Assembly (NCBI GenBank): GCA_036401335.1
Contig: DASWVC010000231.1
Coordinates: forward strand, 1-55,167
Direction of reading: 5' to 3'
Length of the DNA stretch: 55,167 nucleotides
DNA from: DASWVC01 sp036401335
GTDB taxonomy: Bacteria; Verrucomicrobiota; Verrucomicrobiia; Chthoniobacterales; JAFAMB01
The first letter of the stretch is position 1, and each line of letters starts with the position of its first letter. The position numbers were made by a program, and so were the translations under genes. This document shows positions 16,807-25,678 of this stretch, piece by piece. The notes beneath the pieces are model-generated. The model saw nothing but the letters and a program-made list of their open reading frames with translations. It did no database searches and was not told where the DNA came from.

Positions 16807-18162
16807 TCAAGTCGCATCGCCAAACACAGAATGTGCCCACATGGCATCCGTCGGGTTTTCTACCCTGACCTCCTGGCCGGTAATGAGCGACGCCGCCGGG
16901 ATGATCCCGTTTACCGGGTGGGTGTTAAAGTTCCCGGAGATCACGATCGGGTGCGGAGTCACCAGAGAGAAATCTCCAGAAAGGCTTTCCCCGCCGCGCA
17001 CCAGCACTTCGGCTGCGCGTTCCAACCCGTTTGACCCGTAAACTTCGATGCTGACCGCCAATGGCCCGGCCACGCTGCGAAACGCCGGGTAGTTGACCGC
17101 GACCACCGCCACTCCATTGTGGTCGGCCACGCGAAACGGGGTGCCGACGCCGTTTTGCAACCCCGTTACCTCCAGCTCGTAAGGAGCTTGCGGCGAGCGT
17201 GGTTTGGCGACCAATGGGCGCCGGACCGTCACGTGCACGGTGCAGTTCTGCCTGAAGGCTTCAACGTTAAACGCCTCCCCAGATCCCTCACCCTGGCTGG
17301 TCCCGCCATAAACCGATGACGCCAAGTTTGCTTCCACGGGCAGACTTTGTGGTGTCACCAGTTCCGACGCAAACCGGCTGTGCGCATCCCCAAAAAAATC
17401 CGCGGTGCTGCTGTCGAATCCGCCCGGCACCGTGACCGGCTCCACCTCGCTCCCCTGCAGGGTCAACGCACCCTCCGGCGCCACCCTGACGTCGCCCGTG
17501 GCAACAAGGGGGTAATGCGTCTGGAGCCGACCGGCAACCACAAGGTCGCCGCGCAAGAACACCCGGCCGATGTCTCCATTAAAATTTTGCGCGTTGAGAC
17601 GATTTGCCCCGGCAGCGGCAAAGACCGTGAACTCGGACAACGGAATCTGCCGGACATCGATCTCAGGCTTTTCGACAAGCCGTTCGTCAATGTTCCTCGA
17701 GTTCCCGGCCACCTCAGCGTCCATCCAGGCATCGAGGTTCAGGGGCGTGACCCTGGCCTGAGCTCCGGTAAAAGGGTCGCCAGGCAGCGAAAGCGGCTCC
17801 AGCACCCCGGTGGGGTCGGCAAAACGGTCGAGCGTCACCAAATTGCCTTCGCCATCCCCACGCTGCAGGTCCAGGTGCGTGGGGGTCGCGCTGCTGGACT
17901 TGCCCGCCTGCAGGGCCATAGCCAAATCGACCTTTGCTTCTGCGACGGCTTCCGCCTGAACCGCTGCTTTCACCCGCAAAACCCGCGTCTCCAGGTCGAT
18001 CGCGTGGCCGACGCCGCTCAACTCACGCGCGGCCCGCTCACGGTGGTAGTTTGTAAAAGATAAGTAGCCCACGGCAGCCATCGAAGCCAAACCGACGGCT
18101 GCTACGACGTAAATCAAGGCGGAACCAGCCGTCCCTGGCCGATGGTGCAAGTGGTGCGGCAT
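16807..18162 (-). CDS. PilX/GspK-like filament-associated protein (hypothetical)
   Basis: A 451-residue protein with a single N-terminal hydrophobic helix (SALIYVVAAVGLASMAAVGYL, residues 14-34) preceded by a short His-rich leader. It has no canonical prepilin G/A-F-x4-E site. The rest is a large soluble domain with repeated beta-strand patterns (VVATGDVRVAPEGALTL, VVISGNF-like). The arrangement resembles PilX or GspK, large minor components that start or cap the filament. It lies between the minor pseudopilins and the ATPase gene. Assignment rests mainly on position and topology. Confidence 0.55.
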   Translation of the reverse strand: MPHHLHHRPGTAGSALIYVVAAVGLASMAAVGYLSFTNYHRERAARELSGVGHAIDLETRVLRVKAAVQAEAVAEAKVDLAMALQAGKSSSATPTHLDLQRGDGEGNLVTLDRFADPTGVLEPLSLPGDPFTGAQARVTPLNLDAWMDAEVAGNSRNIDERLVEKPEIDVRQIPLSEFTVFAAAGANRLNAQNFNGDIGRVFLRGDLVVAGRLQTHYPLVATGDVRVAPEGALTLQGSEVEPVTVPGGFDSSTADFFGDAHSRFASELVTPQSLPVEANLASSVYGGTSQGEGSGEAFNVEAFRQNCTVHVTVRRPLVAKPRSPQAPYELEVTGLQNGVGTPFRVADHNGVAVVAVNYPAFRSVAGPLAVSIEVYGSNGLERAAEVLVRGGESLSGDFSLVTPHPIVISGNFNTHPVNGIIPAASLITGQEVRVENPTDAMWAHSVFGDAT

Positions 18163-18166
18163 GGTT

Positions 18167-18730
18167 CTAACGCATCATCAGCGGCATGGCACAAACCCGG
18201 AAAGGCACCCAATCCTGGGAGGTGGTCAATTCCCATTGACCTTGGACCAACCCAAGGCTGAGGTCGAACACTTGCCCGCTTCCGGCAGCTAGCCGGGCCT
18301 GAGGGCAGACGTTTATGGAAACAATGCCGTTCGGGGCTGTTCGATGGCCAACCAATTCACCTCCCGTGAATTCGAAATCGGCCTCTACCGTCGACCCGGA
18401 TTCCACTCTGGCCCAGCAAACCAGCAGATTCCCCCGAGCGGTGCCAAGGCTTTCCGGAGAACTCAGGTAAGTCGCCCGATCGGGGTAGAGGCGGAAACGG
18501 TCGGCCACTTTCACTGCCTGGGCGATCGTCAAGGCAAAGTTGCTGTGCAGCGCCTCAAGGTGCGTTGCTTGCAAGACCGCTCTTTGGCGAAGAAACGCCG
18601 TGAGCATGAACCCGGTAGCCGCCCCGAACACCACGACCACTCCCAGAAGTGCAGCCAGCATCTCAACGAGACTAAATCCGGCTTGGCCGGCCCAACCCGG
18701 TTCGTTTCCGTTCCTGGCAGGATTCACCAT
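18167..18730 (-). CDS. Minor pseudopilin with class III prepilin signal (GspJ-like)
   Basis: 187 residues. The N-terminus carries a type III prepilin leader with the cleavage/methylation site QAG|FSLVEMLAALLG followed by a hydrophobic helix of about 20 residues. The remaining domain is beta-rich and non-repetitive. Prepilin peptidase would cut after G18; no peptidase gene is in the window. The start overlaps the upstream prepilin gene by 7 bp. Position and size suggest a GspJ-type minor pseudopilin. Confidence 0.75.
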   Translation of the reverse strand: MVNPARNGNEPGWAGQAGFSLVEMLAALLGVVVVFGAATGFMLTAFLRQRAVLQATHLEALHSNFALTIAQAVKVADRFRLYPDRATYLSSPESLGTARGNLLVCWARVESGSTVEADFEFTGGELVGHRTAPNGIVSINVCPQARLAAGSGQVFDLSLGLVQGQWELTTSQDWVPFRVCAMPLMMR

Positions 18731-19170
18731 TCTTCTCCCCCGGGCAGGAAATCAATGGCACGAGTGACCTGCCGCGCTTCGGTGGTTCCAGAGTGGTTCA
18801 ACACGTATTGCAGAACCAGCCTGGTCCGGTCCGGACTTAAGCTAATGGTGTAAGGCACGTCGTCGGCATAATTTCTCGGGCTGGAATCCAACGCTGAGGC
18901 CTTGTTCCAGGGATGGTACAAATACCCCTGGGTAAGGGTCTCACCGGCAGGGTTGCCGTCGCGGTCAAACGGCTTGTAGGCTGTCGGGGAAAACGTTTCA
19001 CGCTCATAACATTCTCGCAAAAGCCTTGCAGCCCGGTCGTCCAACCTTGTCACGAACGCCTGGTAATCGGCCAATCGCCACACCGAGGTCGTCGCCAATG
19101 CCCCGATGGTCAGCACGGACAATGCCGCCAGCACTTCAACCAGAGAAAATGCCTGCTCAAGCCGTTTCAT
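18724..19170 (-). CDS. Minor pseudopilin with class III prepilin signal (GspI/PilV-like)
   Basis: 148 residues with a very short leader (MKRLEQA) and prepilin site QA|FSLVEVLAALSVLTIGAL, giving the conserved E at position +5 of the mature protein. The leader residue before the cut is Ala rather than the usual Gly, which is tolerated in some minor pilins. A compact C-terminal domain follows. It overlaps the secretin gene end by 4 bp and the next pseudopilin by 7 bp, so the three are translationally coupled. Confidence 0.75.
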   Translation of the reverse strand: MKRLEQAFSLVEVLAALSVLTIGALATTSVWRLADYQAFVTRLDDRAARLLRECYERETFSPTAYKPFDRDGNPAGETLTQGYLYHPWNKASALDSSPRNYADDVPYTISLSPDRTRLVLQYVLNHSGTTEARQVTRAIDFLPGGEEW

Positions 19171-20900
19171 CGAAAATTTCGGCCGCGGGCAGCCCGGTCG
19201 AGCTGTTTGTCAGAACCCTCCAACGGCAGCGGCACCGGTTCGCCGGGCAGGTCGTCCGACCCGCTGAGAATGTCGCGTTCGCCCTCACCGAGTCGGTCCG
19301 TTCGGCGCAGGGCGGCCGGCACGATGCTGGGGGAAACAATCACAATCAGGTTGGTGCGCTGATTCGATCGGGTGTGGGTTTTAAAAAGGTACCCGACCAC
19401 CGGGATGCGCGAGAGGCCCGGCACGCCATTCTCGTTGAAGTTAGCCGCATCCTGCAGGATGCCACCGATAACGGCCGCCTGACCGCTTCGAACGGTTACA
19501 TTGGCGGTCGTGCTCCGGGTGGAGATGATCGGCACCTGCGTGGTGGTGCCCGGTTGGGCGTCACTGGTGCCCGCAACCGAGGAAAGGGTTGGGTTAAGGT
19601 TGAGGTCAACCAGGCCGCCGTCGAGGATCCTGGCAACCACGTCCAAGGTCAACCCGGTCGTAAACGTGTACGGCGTCGTGCTCGGGCCGTAGTTGTTACT
19701 CCCGGGAGTCTGAAGAAAAATCGTCTGTTTGGTGTCCGACCGAATGGTGACGGGCATTCCGCTTTTCGCCACCGTCATGGGCGAGTTATTGCTTTTTACG
19801 CGGCCCTGCTGCCGCAACGCGCGCAGAACGACTTGCACGTCCGACAGGTTCAGGACCAGCCCGTTCGTAAAGAATGACCCCGGGGTCAGCTGGCCCACGA
19901 TGCTTTGACCCGATTGAGCACCGATGTTTCCCGTGATCGAAAATTTTGCACCTTGCCCCGGCGAGATGCCGAGGGTCTGGGACCAATCAACACCGCCCCC
20001 GATCGAGTTATTATCTGTTACCTCCACCACATAGGTCTTGATCAAAATCTGTTCTTCACGACGGTCAAGGCGCGCGATTTCGACGGCTACCGCTTCCTGT
20101 TGTTCCGGAGTGGCACGGATGATAAAAGCGTTGCTGCTTCGTTCGATCGAAATGGCACTCTGGTTCTCACGATCAAACCCGCCAACTGACAACGGCGAAT
20201 CAAAAGGAATGCCGGGCTGAAAACGAGGACGGCTCTGGTCCGTGCCCGTTCCCGCCCCTCCGCCATTGGCGAAGGCGTCCGGCGTCACGTTGGTATTGGC
20301 CGGTTTGGGGTAAGCCGGAAACTGGTCCGCAGCTGCGGCCAGTTTGATTCCCAGGAAATTCGCGGTGGCTTGCAGGAGAAATTCTGCGGGTTGATGCCGG
20401 ATGGGGTAGCGCCGGGTAACGTAAAAACCAGGCGACTCCACGTCCGAGCGGCGAAGCGTAAACTTTTGACCGTCCGCTACGACCTGAAAACCACGGGACT
20501 CAGCGATTTCATAAAAGGCTTGCAGGGGAGTCAGGTTAGTCAGGGTGACTGAGATGTGTTCCTCGTTGGTAAAGTTCGGTTCGATGTAGTTGACTTCCGC
20601 CTGTTCAGCCAGGATGCGCAACACGCGCGAAAGCGGTTGGTTTGTGAAACGATGGGTCCGAGCCTGGCTCGGTTGCAACTGTGTGGCCGCTGCTGCTTGC
20701 GCGTTCTCGCGTTCCCGCAGCAAACGCTCGATCTCGTCGACCACCCCATCGTGCGAAGCGGTTTCCGGAGAAGGGGCCGGACTCGCCTCCGGGTTCGCCG
20801 GAACGGCTGACGGCAACGCTTGGGTGGCATCTTGGCCGGGAGCGCTTGGCCCAAACACCAGGCCCATGCCGGCCAGAAGCAACAAGGCACAACGAAACAT
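19167..20900 (-). CDS. Secretin (PilQ/GspD family outer-membrane channel)
   Basis: A 577-residue outer-membrane secretin. A signal peptide (MFRCALLLLAGMGLVFG) is followed by a charged Pro/Ala-rich segment, an STN-like domain (LSRVLRILAEQAEVNYI), an N1-type domain and the secretin beta-barrel core (VKSNNSPMTVAKSG, GLTLDVVARI, VPGLSRIPVVGYLFK, NLIVIVSPSIV). I placed the start at 20900, four bases after the upstream stop, because the frame opens with a signal peptide there. It forms the gate through which the filament or substrate passes. In gene order it takes the place of pilQ after PilM/N/O/P-like genes. Confidence 0.93.
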   Translation of the reverse strand: MFRCALLLLAGMGLVFGPSAPGQDATQALPSAVPANPEASPAPSPETASHDGVVDEIERLLRERENAQAAAATQLQPSQARTHRFTNQPLSRVLRILAEQAEVNYIEPNFTNEEHISVTLTNLTPLQAFYEIAESRGFQVVADGQKFTLRRSDVESPGFYVTRRYPIRHQPAEFLLQATANFLGIKLAAAADQFPAYPKPANTNVTPDAFANGGGAGTGTDQSRPRFQPGIPFDSPLSVGGFDRENQSAISIERSSNAFIIRATPEQQEAVAVEIARLDRREEQILIKTYVVEVTDNNSIGGGVDWSQTLGISPGQGAKFSITGNIGAQSGQSIVGQLTPGSFFTNGLVLNLSDVQVVLRALRQQGRVKSNNSPMTVAKSGMPVTIRSDTKQTIFLQTPGSNNYGPSTTPYTFTTGLTLDVVARILDGGLVDLNLNPTLSSVAGTSDAQPGTTTQVPIISTRSTTANVTVRSGQAAVIGGILQDAANFNENGVPGLSRIPVVGYLFKTHTRSNQRTNLIVIVSPSIVPAALRRTDRLGEGERDILSGSDDLPGEPVPLPLEGSDKQLDRAARGRNFR

Positions 20901-20904
20901 TGGT

Positions 20905-21480
20905 TTAAGGATGGGTGCGCTTGCGTTCGAGTTGAATGGGGTTGGGAGTTTCGTCTCCGGCAAAAGCAATCTCACACAACGTGGACTTGAATCCGGGTAG
21001 GACCAGGCAAACGCCGTCAGGCTTGATCTGACCGACCTGGACCAGCACGGCCTCGGAGGGTTGCGACAACCGGCTCAGCGGCAAACCGTAGGAGTGGGCG
21101 AGCGCCTCGAGTTGATCTATCTGGTCAACTGGGACGGGCACAGGAATGCGATCGCCTGAATGGAACTCAACCCCGTTGATGAGGGCCACGGATTTATCCC
21201 CGTCGCCGGTGCTAAGGCCTTCCACGAAGAGTTCATCGCGCACCAGGCGCGAAAGCATCTGCAGGTAGCGTTCCAGGATTCTCGCTGAAACCACGCCGGT
21301 CACCTGCGGTTCACCGGTTACCAGGGTGTGCGCGGCGGCCGCGCTGATGAAGGGATCCCGCGAGCTGGGGTCGTAATGGAACACAACAGGTTCCGGCAGT
21401 TGAAACGCGTCGAAGGCAAGCCCCCTTCCCACCGGAAACAGGCACACAAGGCACAAGCAGAGAAAAGGCGACCGCCTCAT
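20905..21480 (-). CDS. PilP/GspC-like periplasmic linker (hypothetical)
   Basis: 191 residues with a signal peptide or N-terminal anchor (MRRSPFLCLCLVCLFPVGRG). The segment FHYDPSSRDPFISA resembles the Y/F-x-RDPF motif that begins PilP/GspC homology regions. The remainder has short beta-strands (QVTGVV, VALINGVEFHSGD, VLVQVGQIKPDGV) like an HR domain that binds a secretin. It lies directly upstream of the secretin gene with a 4-bp gap, the same place pilP has in pilMNOPQ operons. Function by position plus weak motifs. Confidence 0.6.
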   Translation of the reverse strand: MRRSPFLCLCLVCLFPVGRGLAFDAFQLPEPVVFHYDPSSRDPFISAAAAHTLVTGEPQVTGVVSARILERYLQMLSRLVRDELFVEGLSTGDGDKSVALINGVEFHSGDRIPVPVPVDQIDQLEALAHSYGLPLSRLSQPSEAVLVQVGQIKPDGVCLVLPGFKSTLCEIAFAGDETPNPIQLERKRTHP

Positions 21481-21509
21481 AATGATGGGTATAGATCTGG
21501 GCGGACTGC

Positions 21510-22082
21510 TTACTTGGTGATCAGCAGCCGCGCGGTAAAACGCGCTTCAAGGTAAGTGGGCTCGGGTGAAAAAGCTGGCACGCCGTTTGGCCGGCTCAGG
21601 CTCAAACGGTCAATAAACAGAAAAGGGTTTGAGTTCTCCTGTTCCGCCAGCAGCGGAACCAACCGATGCAATTCCAACCGGGAAACACCGGCTTCATATG
21701 TGAGGGCCATCTCACCCGGGTTCGTCCGGGCAAGCTGGGCGATCACGCCGCTGTCGCGAAAATGTCGAATGCCGTCCGGTTCCGGGTCTGTCGCCTCATC
21801 CTTCAACGCATGACCCGGCATCAGTCCGGGCGACCCCGAGGAAGTTTGACGGTGGTACATGGCATCCTTCAACCGAAGGTAAAGCGCATCGATGCGCGAC
21901 CGATTGCCCTTCAGCGCTGAAATCTCCCGGCTGAGGCGTTGGTTCCCCTGCTCCAAACCGGCATTTGCCCGTTCAAAGGTCGCCACGGCGGATTGGCCCT
22001 GCTTGAGAAGGTAAACTTCGCCTAAAAGAACACTGCCCATCAGGGCGATCACGACGGCCACAAAAGTGAAGGTTTGGTGCAT
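21510..22082 (-). CDS. PilO/GspM-like inner-membrane platform protein (hypothetical)
   Basis: 190 residues with one N-terminal transmembrane helix (VAVVIALMGSVLLGEVYLL, about 8-27), then a coiled coil (FERANAGLEQGNQRLSREI to LYLRLKDAM, about 36-75) and a small C-terminal alpha/beta domain. This topology, single TM plus coiled coil plus ferredoxin-like domain, is that of PilO and GspM. It is the third gene after the PilM-like gene, as pilO is in pilMNOPQ. Confidence 0.6.
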   Translation of the reverse strand: MHQTFTFVAVVIALMGSVLLGEVYLLKQGQSAVATFERANAGLEQGNQRLSREISALKGNRSRIDALYLRLKDAMYHRQTSSGSPGLMPGHALKDEATDPEPDGIRHFRDSGVIAQLARTNPGEMALTYEAGVSRLELHRLVPLLAEQENSNPFLFIDRLSLSRPNGVPAFSPEPTYLEARFTARLLITK

Positions 22083-22093
22083 CTCAAAAACCC

Positions 22094-22741
22094 TTAAAGA
22101 GGATCGGGGTCGGCCGTGCGGTTAAGGCCCAACCCGTGGTAATTGCCGTTCGGCTTGAACGCGTACTGCAGGCTGAACGAGGAAAGTCCGTTGGCGTGGT
22201 CAGGCTTCATTTCGCGCCGGATCTCCTCGGTGCCCGGAGGCAAACGCCGGAGCAGGCCTTCATGAAAGGCCTGGACGGGATCAGCCACGGCAGCGCGAAT
22301 TTCTCCCTGCAGAAACAGGCGGTAGTTCGTGGGCACACGGTAAATCCCGCCGTTGACCGCCACCCGTTCAAATTGGTCCACCTCGATCGACAAGGAATCC
22401 AACACCGCATTTTCAGGGATTGCCTGCTCGATCGCGCTAAGTAACGCACTGACGGGCAGACGACCCCGGAAAATCGGCTCCCATTCCCCAATCTGTTGAA
22501 ACTTTCGTTTCACGTCCTGCAGGGGCCCAAGGTTGTCTTGCAAGGCACGCGACTGCGCCAGCATCACCCCTTGCTGCGCCCGGAGTTCCTGGTGGCGTTG
22601 CCAAAGGACGAAAACCCCTAAGGCAAACGGCGCCTGCAGGAGGCACGTGGCCATCAACGCGCCCGCTGCCAGTCGAAAAACCGGGCCGTGCCGGTAGGCA
22701 CGCCCCAGGACCCGTTCCGGCGAAACAAACAGGTTTTTCAT
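22094..22741 (-). CDS. PilN/GspL-like inner-membrane platform protein
   Basis: 215 residues with a short cytoplasmic N-terminus (MKNLFVSPERVLGRAYRH), one transmembrane helix (about 26-46) and a coiled coil followed by LLSAIEQAIPENAVLDSLSIEV, a segment typical of PilN (xLxxIxxxxPxxxxLxxLxI). The short N-terminus is where PilN contacts PilM. The start overlaps the PilM-like stop as ATGA. It should form the inner-membrane alignment complex with the following PilO-like protein. Confidence 0.65.
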   Translation of the reverse strand: MKNLFVSPERVLGRAYRHGPVFRLAAGALMATCLLQAPFALGVFVLWQRHQELRAQQGVMLAQSRALQDNLGPLQDVKRKFQQIGEWEPIFRGRLPVSALLSAIEQAIPENAVLDSLSIEVDQFERVAVNGGIYRVPTNYRLFLQGEIRAAVADPVQAFHEGLLRRLPPGTEEIRREMKPDHANGLSSFSLQYAFKPNGNYHGLGLNRTADPDPL

Positions 22742-23736
22742 GCAAGATCACGGACGAGCCAACGCAGCAGGCAGGCAGCCGCCGACTTCTCTGCCGTCCC
22801 GCCTCCTTTCGGACGCCTGGACACCGCCGCGGTGTCCGTTACCTGTTCCATCAAGCCGGCGGTGATGCGCACCCCCTCGAACGTGTCAGGAACCGTGCAT
22901 CGGGAACCGCCCAGGCTCCACAGGTAAACCCGGCGCGTGGTGACCCCGAGCCCCTGGGCATGGCCAACCAATTCTTCCCACGCGTTGTCGTCGTCGTCGA
23001 CGGCATACTGTCGGAACAGAACAATCCGCTGTTCAACAACGATGGCGACCACGGTCATTTGCTCAAGTTCAACGAGTAACGCGCACGGCTCGGATTCGGG
23101 AGCAAGGTTCGTGAGAAACCATTTTACGCACGCAAGCGACGGAGGAATGATGGCCACGAGCGAAGCCTGCTGCCGTTCCACCCATGAATCGATCTGGTCG
23201 CAGTACTCAGCTGGAAGGCCCACGATCATCACCTGCCGCTCTCGTGCGTCAAAGCTACCCTCGCAAAGCTTCAACCCAGGCGATAACACCGCCCAGCGAA
23301 ACTCCCGGATTTCATCCCAGGCACCAAAGACTTGGCGAGGATCTTCCGCCAGGCTTTCCAGAAGGCTCTGCGCATCGTTTTCCCGCAGGCTGCTGACACT
23401 GTGCGCATTGCAGTACAGATCCCCCACGGCCAGTTCCGGCAGCATCACGTATTGGGCGGCTCCCCTTGCCCGCCACCGGCCGAGCAACTTGGCAGTAAAG
23501 GTACGGCTCACCGACGGGCCAACGTCCCGCACAGATCCAGGAACGGGCGGCCGGTCCGGCAGATTATCCAGTCCCTTTTCATACCCTAACACTTGCGGGC
23601 CGCACATCACCAGGGCCGATACCTGTTCCGCAGCCAGAACCACAGCCACCATCGGTTCGCCGTTCCGGAACAAACCGCCCCCGAGGTAATAGCGCAAGGG
23701 AAAAGCGCGAACAAAATGGATTAAGGAATACGCCAT
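22738..23736 (-). CDS. PilM-like actin-fold protein (divergent)
   Basis: A 332-residue cytoplasmic protein, first of the pilMNOPQ-like block. Alternating beta-strands and the segments VMIVGLPAEYCDQIDSWVERQ (a VPxxxVxxYxxl-like PilM region) and ALLVELEQMTVVAIVVEQRIVLFRQY (an IDIG-like strand pair) suggest the PilM/GspL-cytoplasmic actin fold. The canonical nucleotide-binding DxG motifs are weak or absent, so ATP binding is doubtful. Assignment relies on gene order and the ATGA coupling to the PilN-like gene. Confidence 0.55.
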   Translation of the reverse strand: MAYSLIHFVRAFPLRYYLGGGLFRNGEPMVAVVLAAEQVSALVMCGPQVLGYEKGLDNLPDRPPVPGSVRDVGPSVSRTFTAKLLGRWRARGAAQYVMLPELAVGDLYCNAHSVSSLRENDAQSLLESLAEDPRQVFGAWDEIREFRWAVLSPGLKLCEGSFDARERQVMIVGLPAEYCDQIDSWVERQQASLVAIIPPSLACVKWFLTNLAPESEPCALLVELEQMTVVAIVVEQRIVLFRQYAVDDDDNAWEELVGHAQGLGVTTRRVYLWSLGGSRCTVPDTFEGVRITAGLMEQVTDTAAVSRRPKGGGTAEKSAAACLLRWLVRDLA

Positions 23737-23784
23737 GCGATAACTACCTTATAACGTTTTCTGATAACGTTTGTAAAGAATGTT

Positions 23785-25002
23785 TTAAATGTTTTGCATG
23801 ATTTGTAACGCAGGAAGGAACGTGGCAAACACGATCCCGCCAATCACCAACCCCAGCAACACAATCAGCAGCGGATCGAGCACCTGACGCAAGGTGCCGA
23901 TGTACCCGTCAAGCTCCCGTTCAAGCAACTCCGTCAGACGCTCCAGACCTTCCGTGCCGGCACCGGACATTTCCATAAAGCGGATGCCGTTAACCATCAT
24001 CTCACCAAAGATTTCCACGTCGTCGCTTAATGACCTGGAAAGCGGTTCGCCGCGTTGAACCCGAACCAGGGCGCGGGCAATGGCGGACCGGTATTCGTAA
24101 TTCCAACTCAGGTCGCGGCAAAGCAGCAGGGCCTGGGTTGTTTTGGCGTGGGCACGCTTCAACTGGGCGAAGGTCCGGCTGAAATTTGCGCGCACCAATA
24201 ATCCCAGGAGCCTTCCCGCAACCGGCAACCGCCACGCCAGCCGATGAAGGATTGGGTGTCGCTTGATGAATGGCGGCACGCGGGCGGTCACGCCCATCAA
24301 CCCGACCAACGAGAGGGCGACTGCTGCCGGGTGGCCCGTGACCCCGTGCGACACGGCAACCAACACCCGCGTGGCAAGGGGCAGATCAGCTTTCATTTCC
24401 GCCAGCACGCTGATAAACTGAGGAACCACCCGCGTGATTAACAGCCAGACCACGCCGGTCGCTGCGATCAGGACGATCGCCGGGTACACCAGCATCATGG
24501 CCAGGCGGTGCCGGAGTTCTTCGTTGCGAGCCCAGATCCGCCGGACGTTCGTGAGCGCATCGGCAAACGTGCCCCCTTCCTCACCAGCCGCGATCAAACC
24601 GACCGTGACCTCGTCGAAAACGGCAGGGTACAAACTAAGGGCACGGGCAAACGACGTCCCCCGGGAAACCTGGGTACGCAGTTCCCGGACAACCCCGGCC
24701 AATTCCCGGGCCGCTCGTTTCCTGGTCGATAGCCCGTCAATGCAGATGCCCAAGGCGGTTCGCACGTCCATGCCCAGGTACGTGCACGTTTCCAACTGTT
24801 CCAAAAAGCCCAGCTTTACCCGCAGCGGAAGCCGGACCCGATGGTTTGAAGGCCGCCCCACGGTCGCTTCGCGCACCTGCACCACCGGCCGGTTCTGATG
24901 AAAAAGCTGCCCGTTTAGCGCCGGCAGAGAAGGCGCTTCCGCAAAGCTCCGCGTGTAGGGCGCGTGCTTTCGCGCCTGGGTTACCACTTCGTAACGCGGC
25001 AT
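23785..25002 (-). CDS. GspF/PilC-family inner-membrane platform protein
   Basis: 405 residues with the duplicated T2SSF domain: the first at about 65-185 (FLEQLETCTYLGMDVRTALG) and the second at about 275-395 (FSRTFAQLKRAHAKTTQAL to the C-terminus). Transmembrane helices lie at about 165-190, 220-240 and at the C-terminal end (VLLGLVIGGIVFATFLPAL). The motif FGEMMVNGIRFMEMSGAG is typical of the GspF/PilC second half. It is the polytopic protein that couples the ATPase to filament extension. The length is standard. Confidence 0.9.
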   Translation of the reverse strand: MPRYEVVTQARKHAPYTRSFAEAPSLPALNGQLFHQNRPVVQVREATVGRPSNHRVRLPLRVKLGFLEQLETCTYLGMDVRTALGICIDGLSTRKRAARELAGVVRELRTQVSRGTSFARALSLYPAVFDEVTVGLIAAGEEGGTFADALTNVRRIWARNEELRHRLAMMLVYPAIVLIAATGVVWLLITRVVPQFISVLAEMKADLPLATRVLVAVSHGVTGHPAAVALSLVGLMGVTARVPPFIKRHPILHRLAWRLPVAGRLLGLLVRANFSRTFAQLKRAHAKTTQALLLCRDLSWNYEYRSAIARALVRVQRGEPLSRSLSDDVEIFGEMMVNGIRFMEMSGAGTEGLERLTELLERELDGYIGTLRQVLDPLLIVLLGLVIGGIVFATFLPALQIMQNI

Positions 25003-25020
25003 GGCAGGCCACCTTCCGGT

Positions 25021-25500
25021 TCAGCGAGTGACCGTGGTCTGCGGGTTCACTCCGTTGGAGCCGGTGGCCGCATCGCTCTCGACGCCCGGCGTCGTCGGCA
25101 CATGGAACCTGGTGAGCAGGTCATTAAACTTCTGGTTTGTACCCGCAGCCGTGAAATAAGCGGTTTGGATGAGGTCACCCGGATTGATGGTGCCACCCGT
25201 TCCCTGGCTGAGCGCAGCCTGGTCCTTGATCGGCTGACCCAGTTGAACCAGGTAAGGCTGTAAGTCCGTGAACGCGGCCGTCGTGGCATCTGCGTGGTCC
25301 AGACGGAACTGCACCTTTGCTTTCTCCACGGCATCGATGCGCTGAGCCGCCATCGCTGCCTGACTTTTTTGAAAGGAATCGACAATCGCAGGATACACAA
25401 TTCCTGCTAAGGTTGCAATAATCGCTAGGACAACCAATAATTCAACCAACGTTAACCCAGCCTCATGCTGACCCTGCATCCCCCAACGTCCTTGTCTCAT
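25021..25500 (-). CDS. Major pseudopilin (GspG-like), first gene of the filament operon
   Basis: 159 residues. The leader ends EAG| followed by LTLVELLVVLAIIATLAG, with the conserved Glu at +5 after cleavage and an N-terminal hydrophobic helix. The rest is a small domain with no cysteine pair and a polar Asn/Thr-rich tail; the calcium-binding C-terminal motif common in GspG is not obvious. Two ATGs are possible (25500 and 25479); the second has AAGGA upstream. It is the most likely main filament subunit because of size and first place in the operon. Confidence 0.85.
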   Translation of the reverse strand: MRQGRWGMQGQHEAGLTLVELLVVLAIIATLAGIVYPAIVDSFQKSQAAMAAQRIDAVEKAKVQFRLDHADATTAAFTDLQPYLVQLGQPIKDQAALSQGTGGTINPGDLIQTAYFTAAGTNQKFNDLLTRFHVPTTPGVESDAATGSNGVNPQTTVTR

Positions 25501-25596
25501 AAACAGCTACTCTCTACTCCCAACGCAATTTTTTATCGTAACAAACGGTCCGGAAAACATTCGTTACACACTTCGTTATGCTGCAAAACGCGGCCG

Positions 25597-25624
25597 ATCT
25601 TATTCATGCGGGTAGGTTGGGCAA
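25597..25624 (-). promoter_or_regulatory. Candidate promoter of the filament operon
   Basis: On the minus strand, a -35-like TTGCCC (25619-25624) and a -10-like TAAGAT (25597-25602) are separated by 16 bp. A start about 90 nt upstream of the pseudopilin ATG is implied. The 25501-25678 gap is AT-richer than its surroundings. Match by eye only. Confidence 0.3.
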
Positions 25625-25678
25625 GAACAAATTAAAAGTTATTACATGAAATTGATAGTGCATTGGCTTCGATAACTT

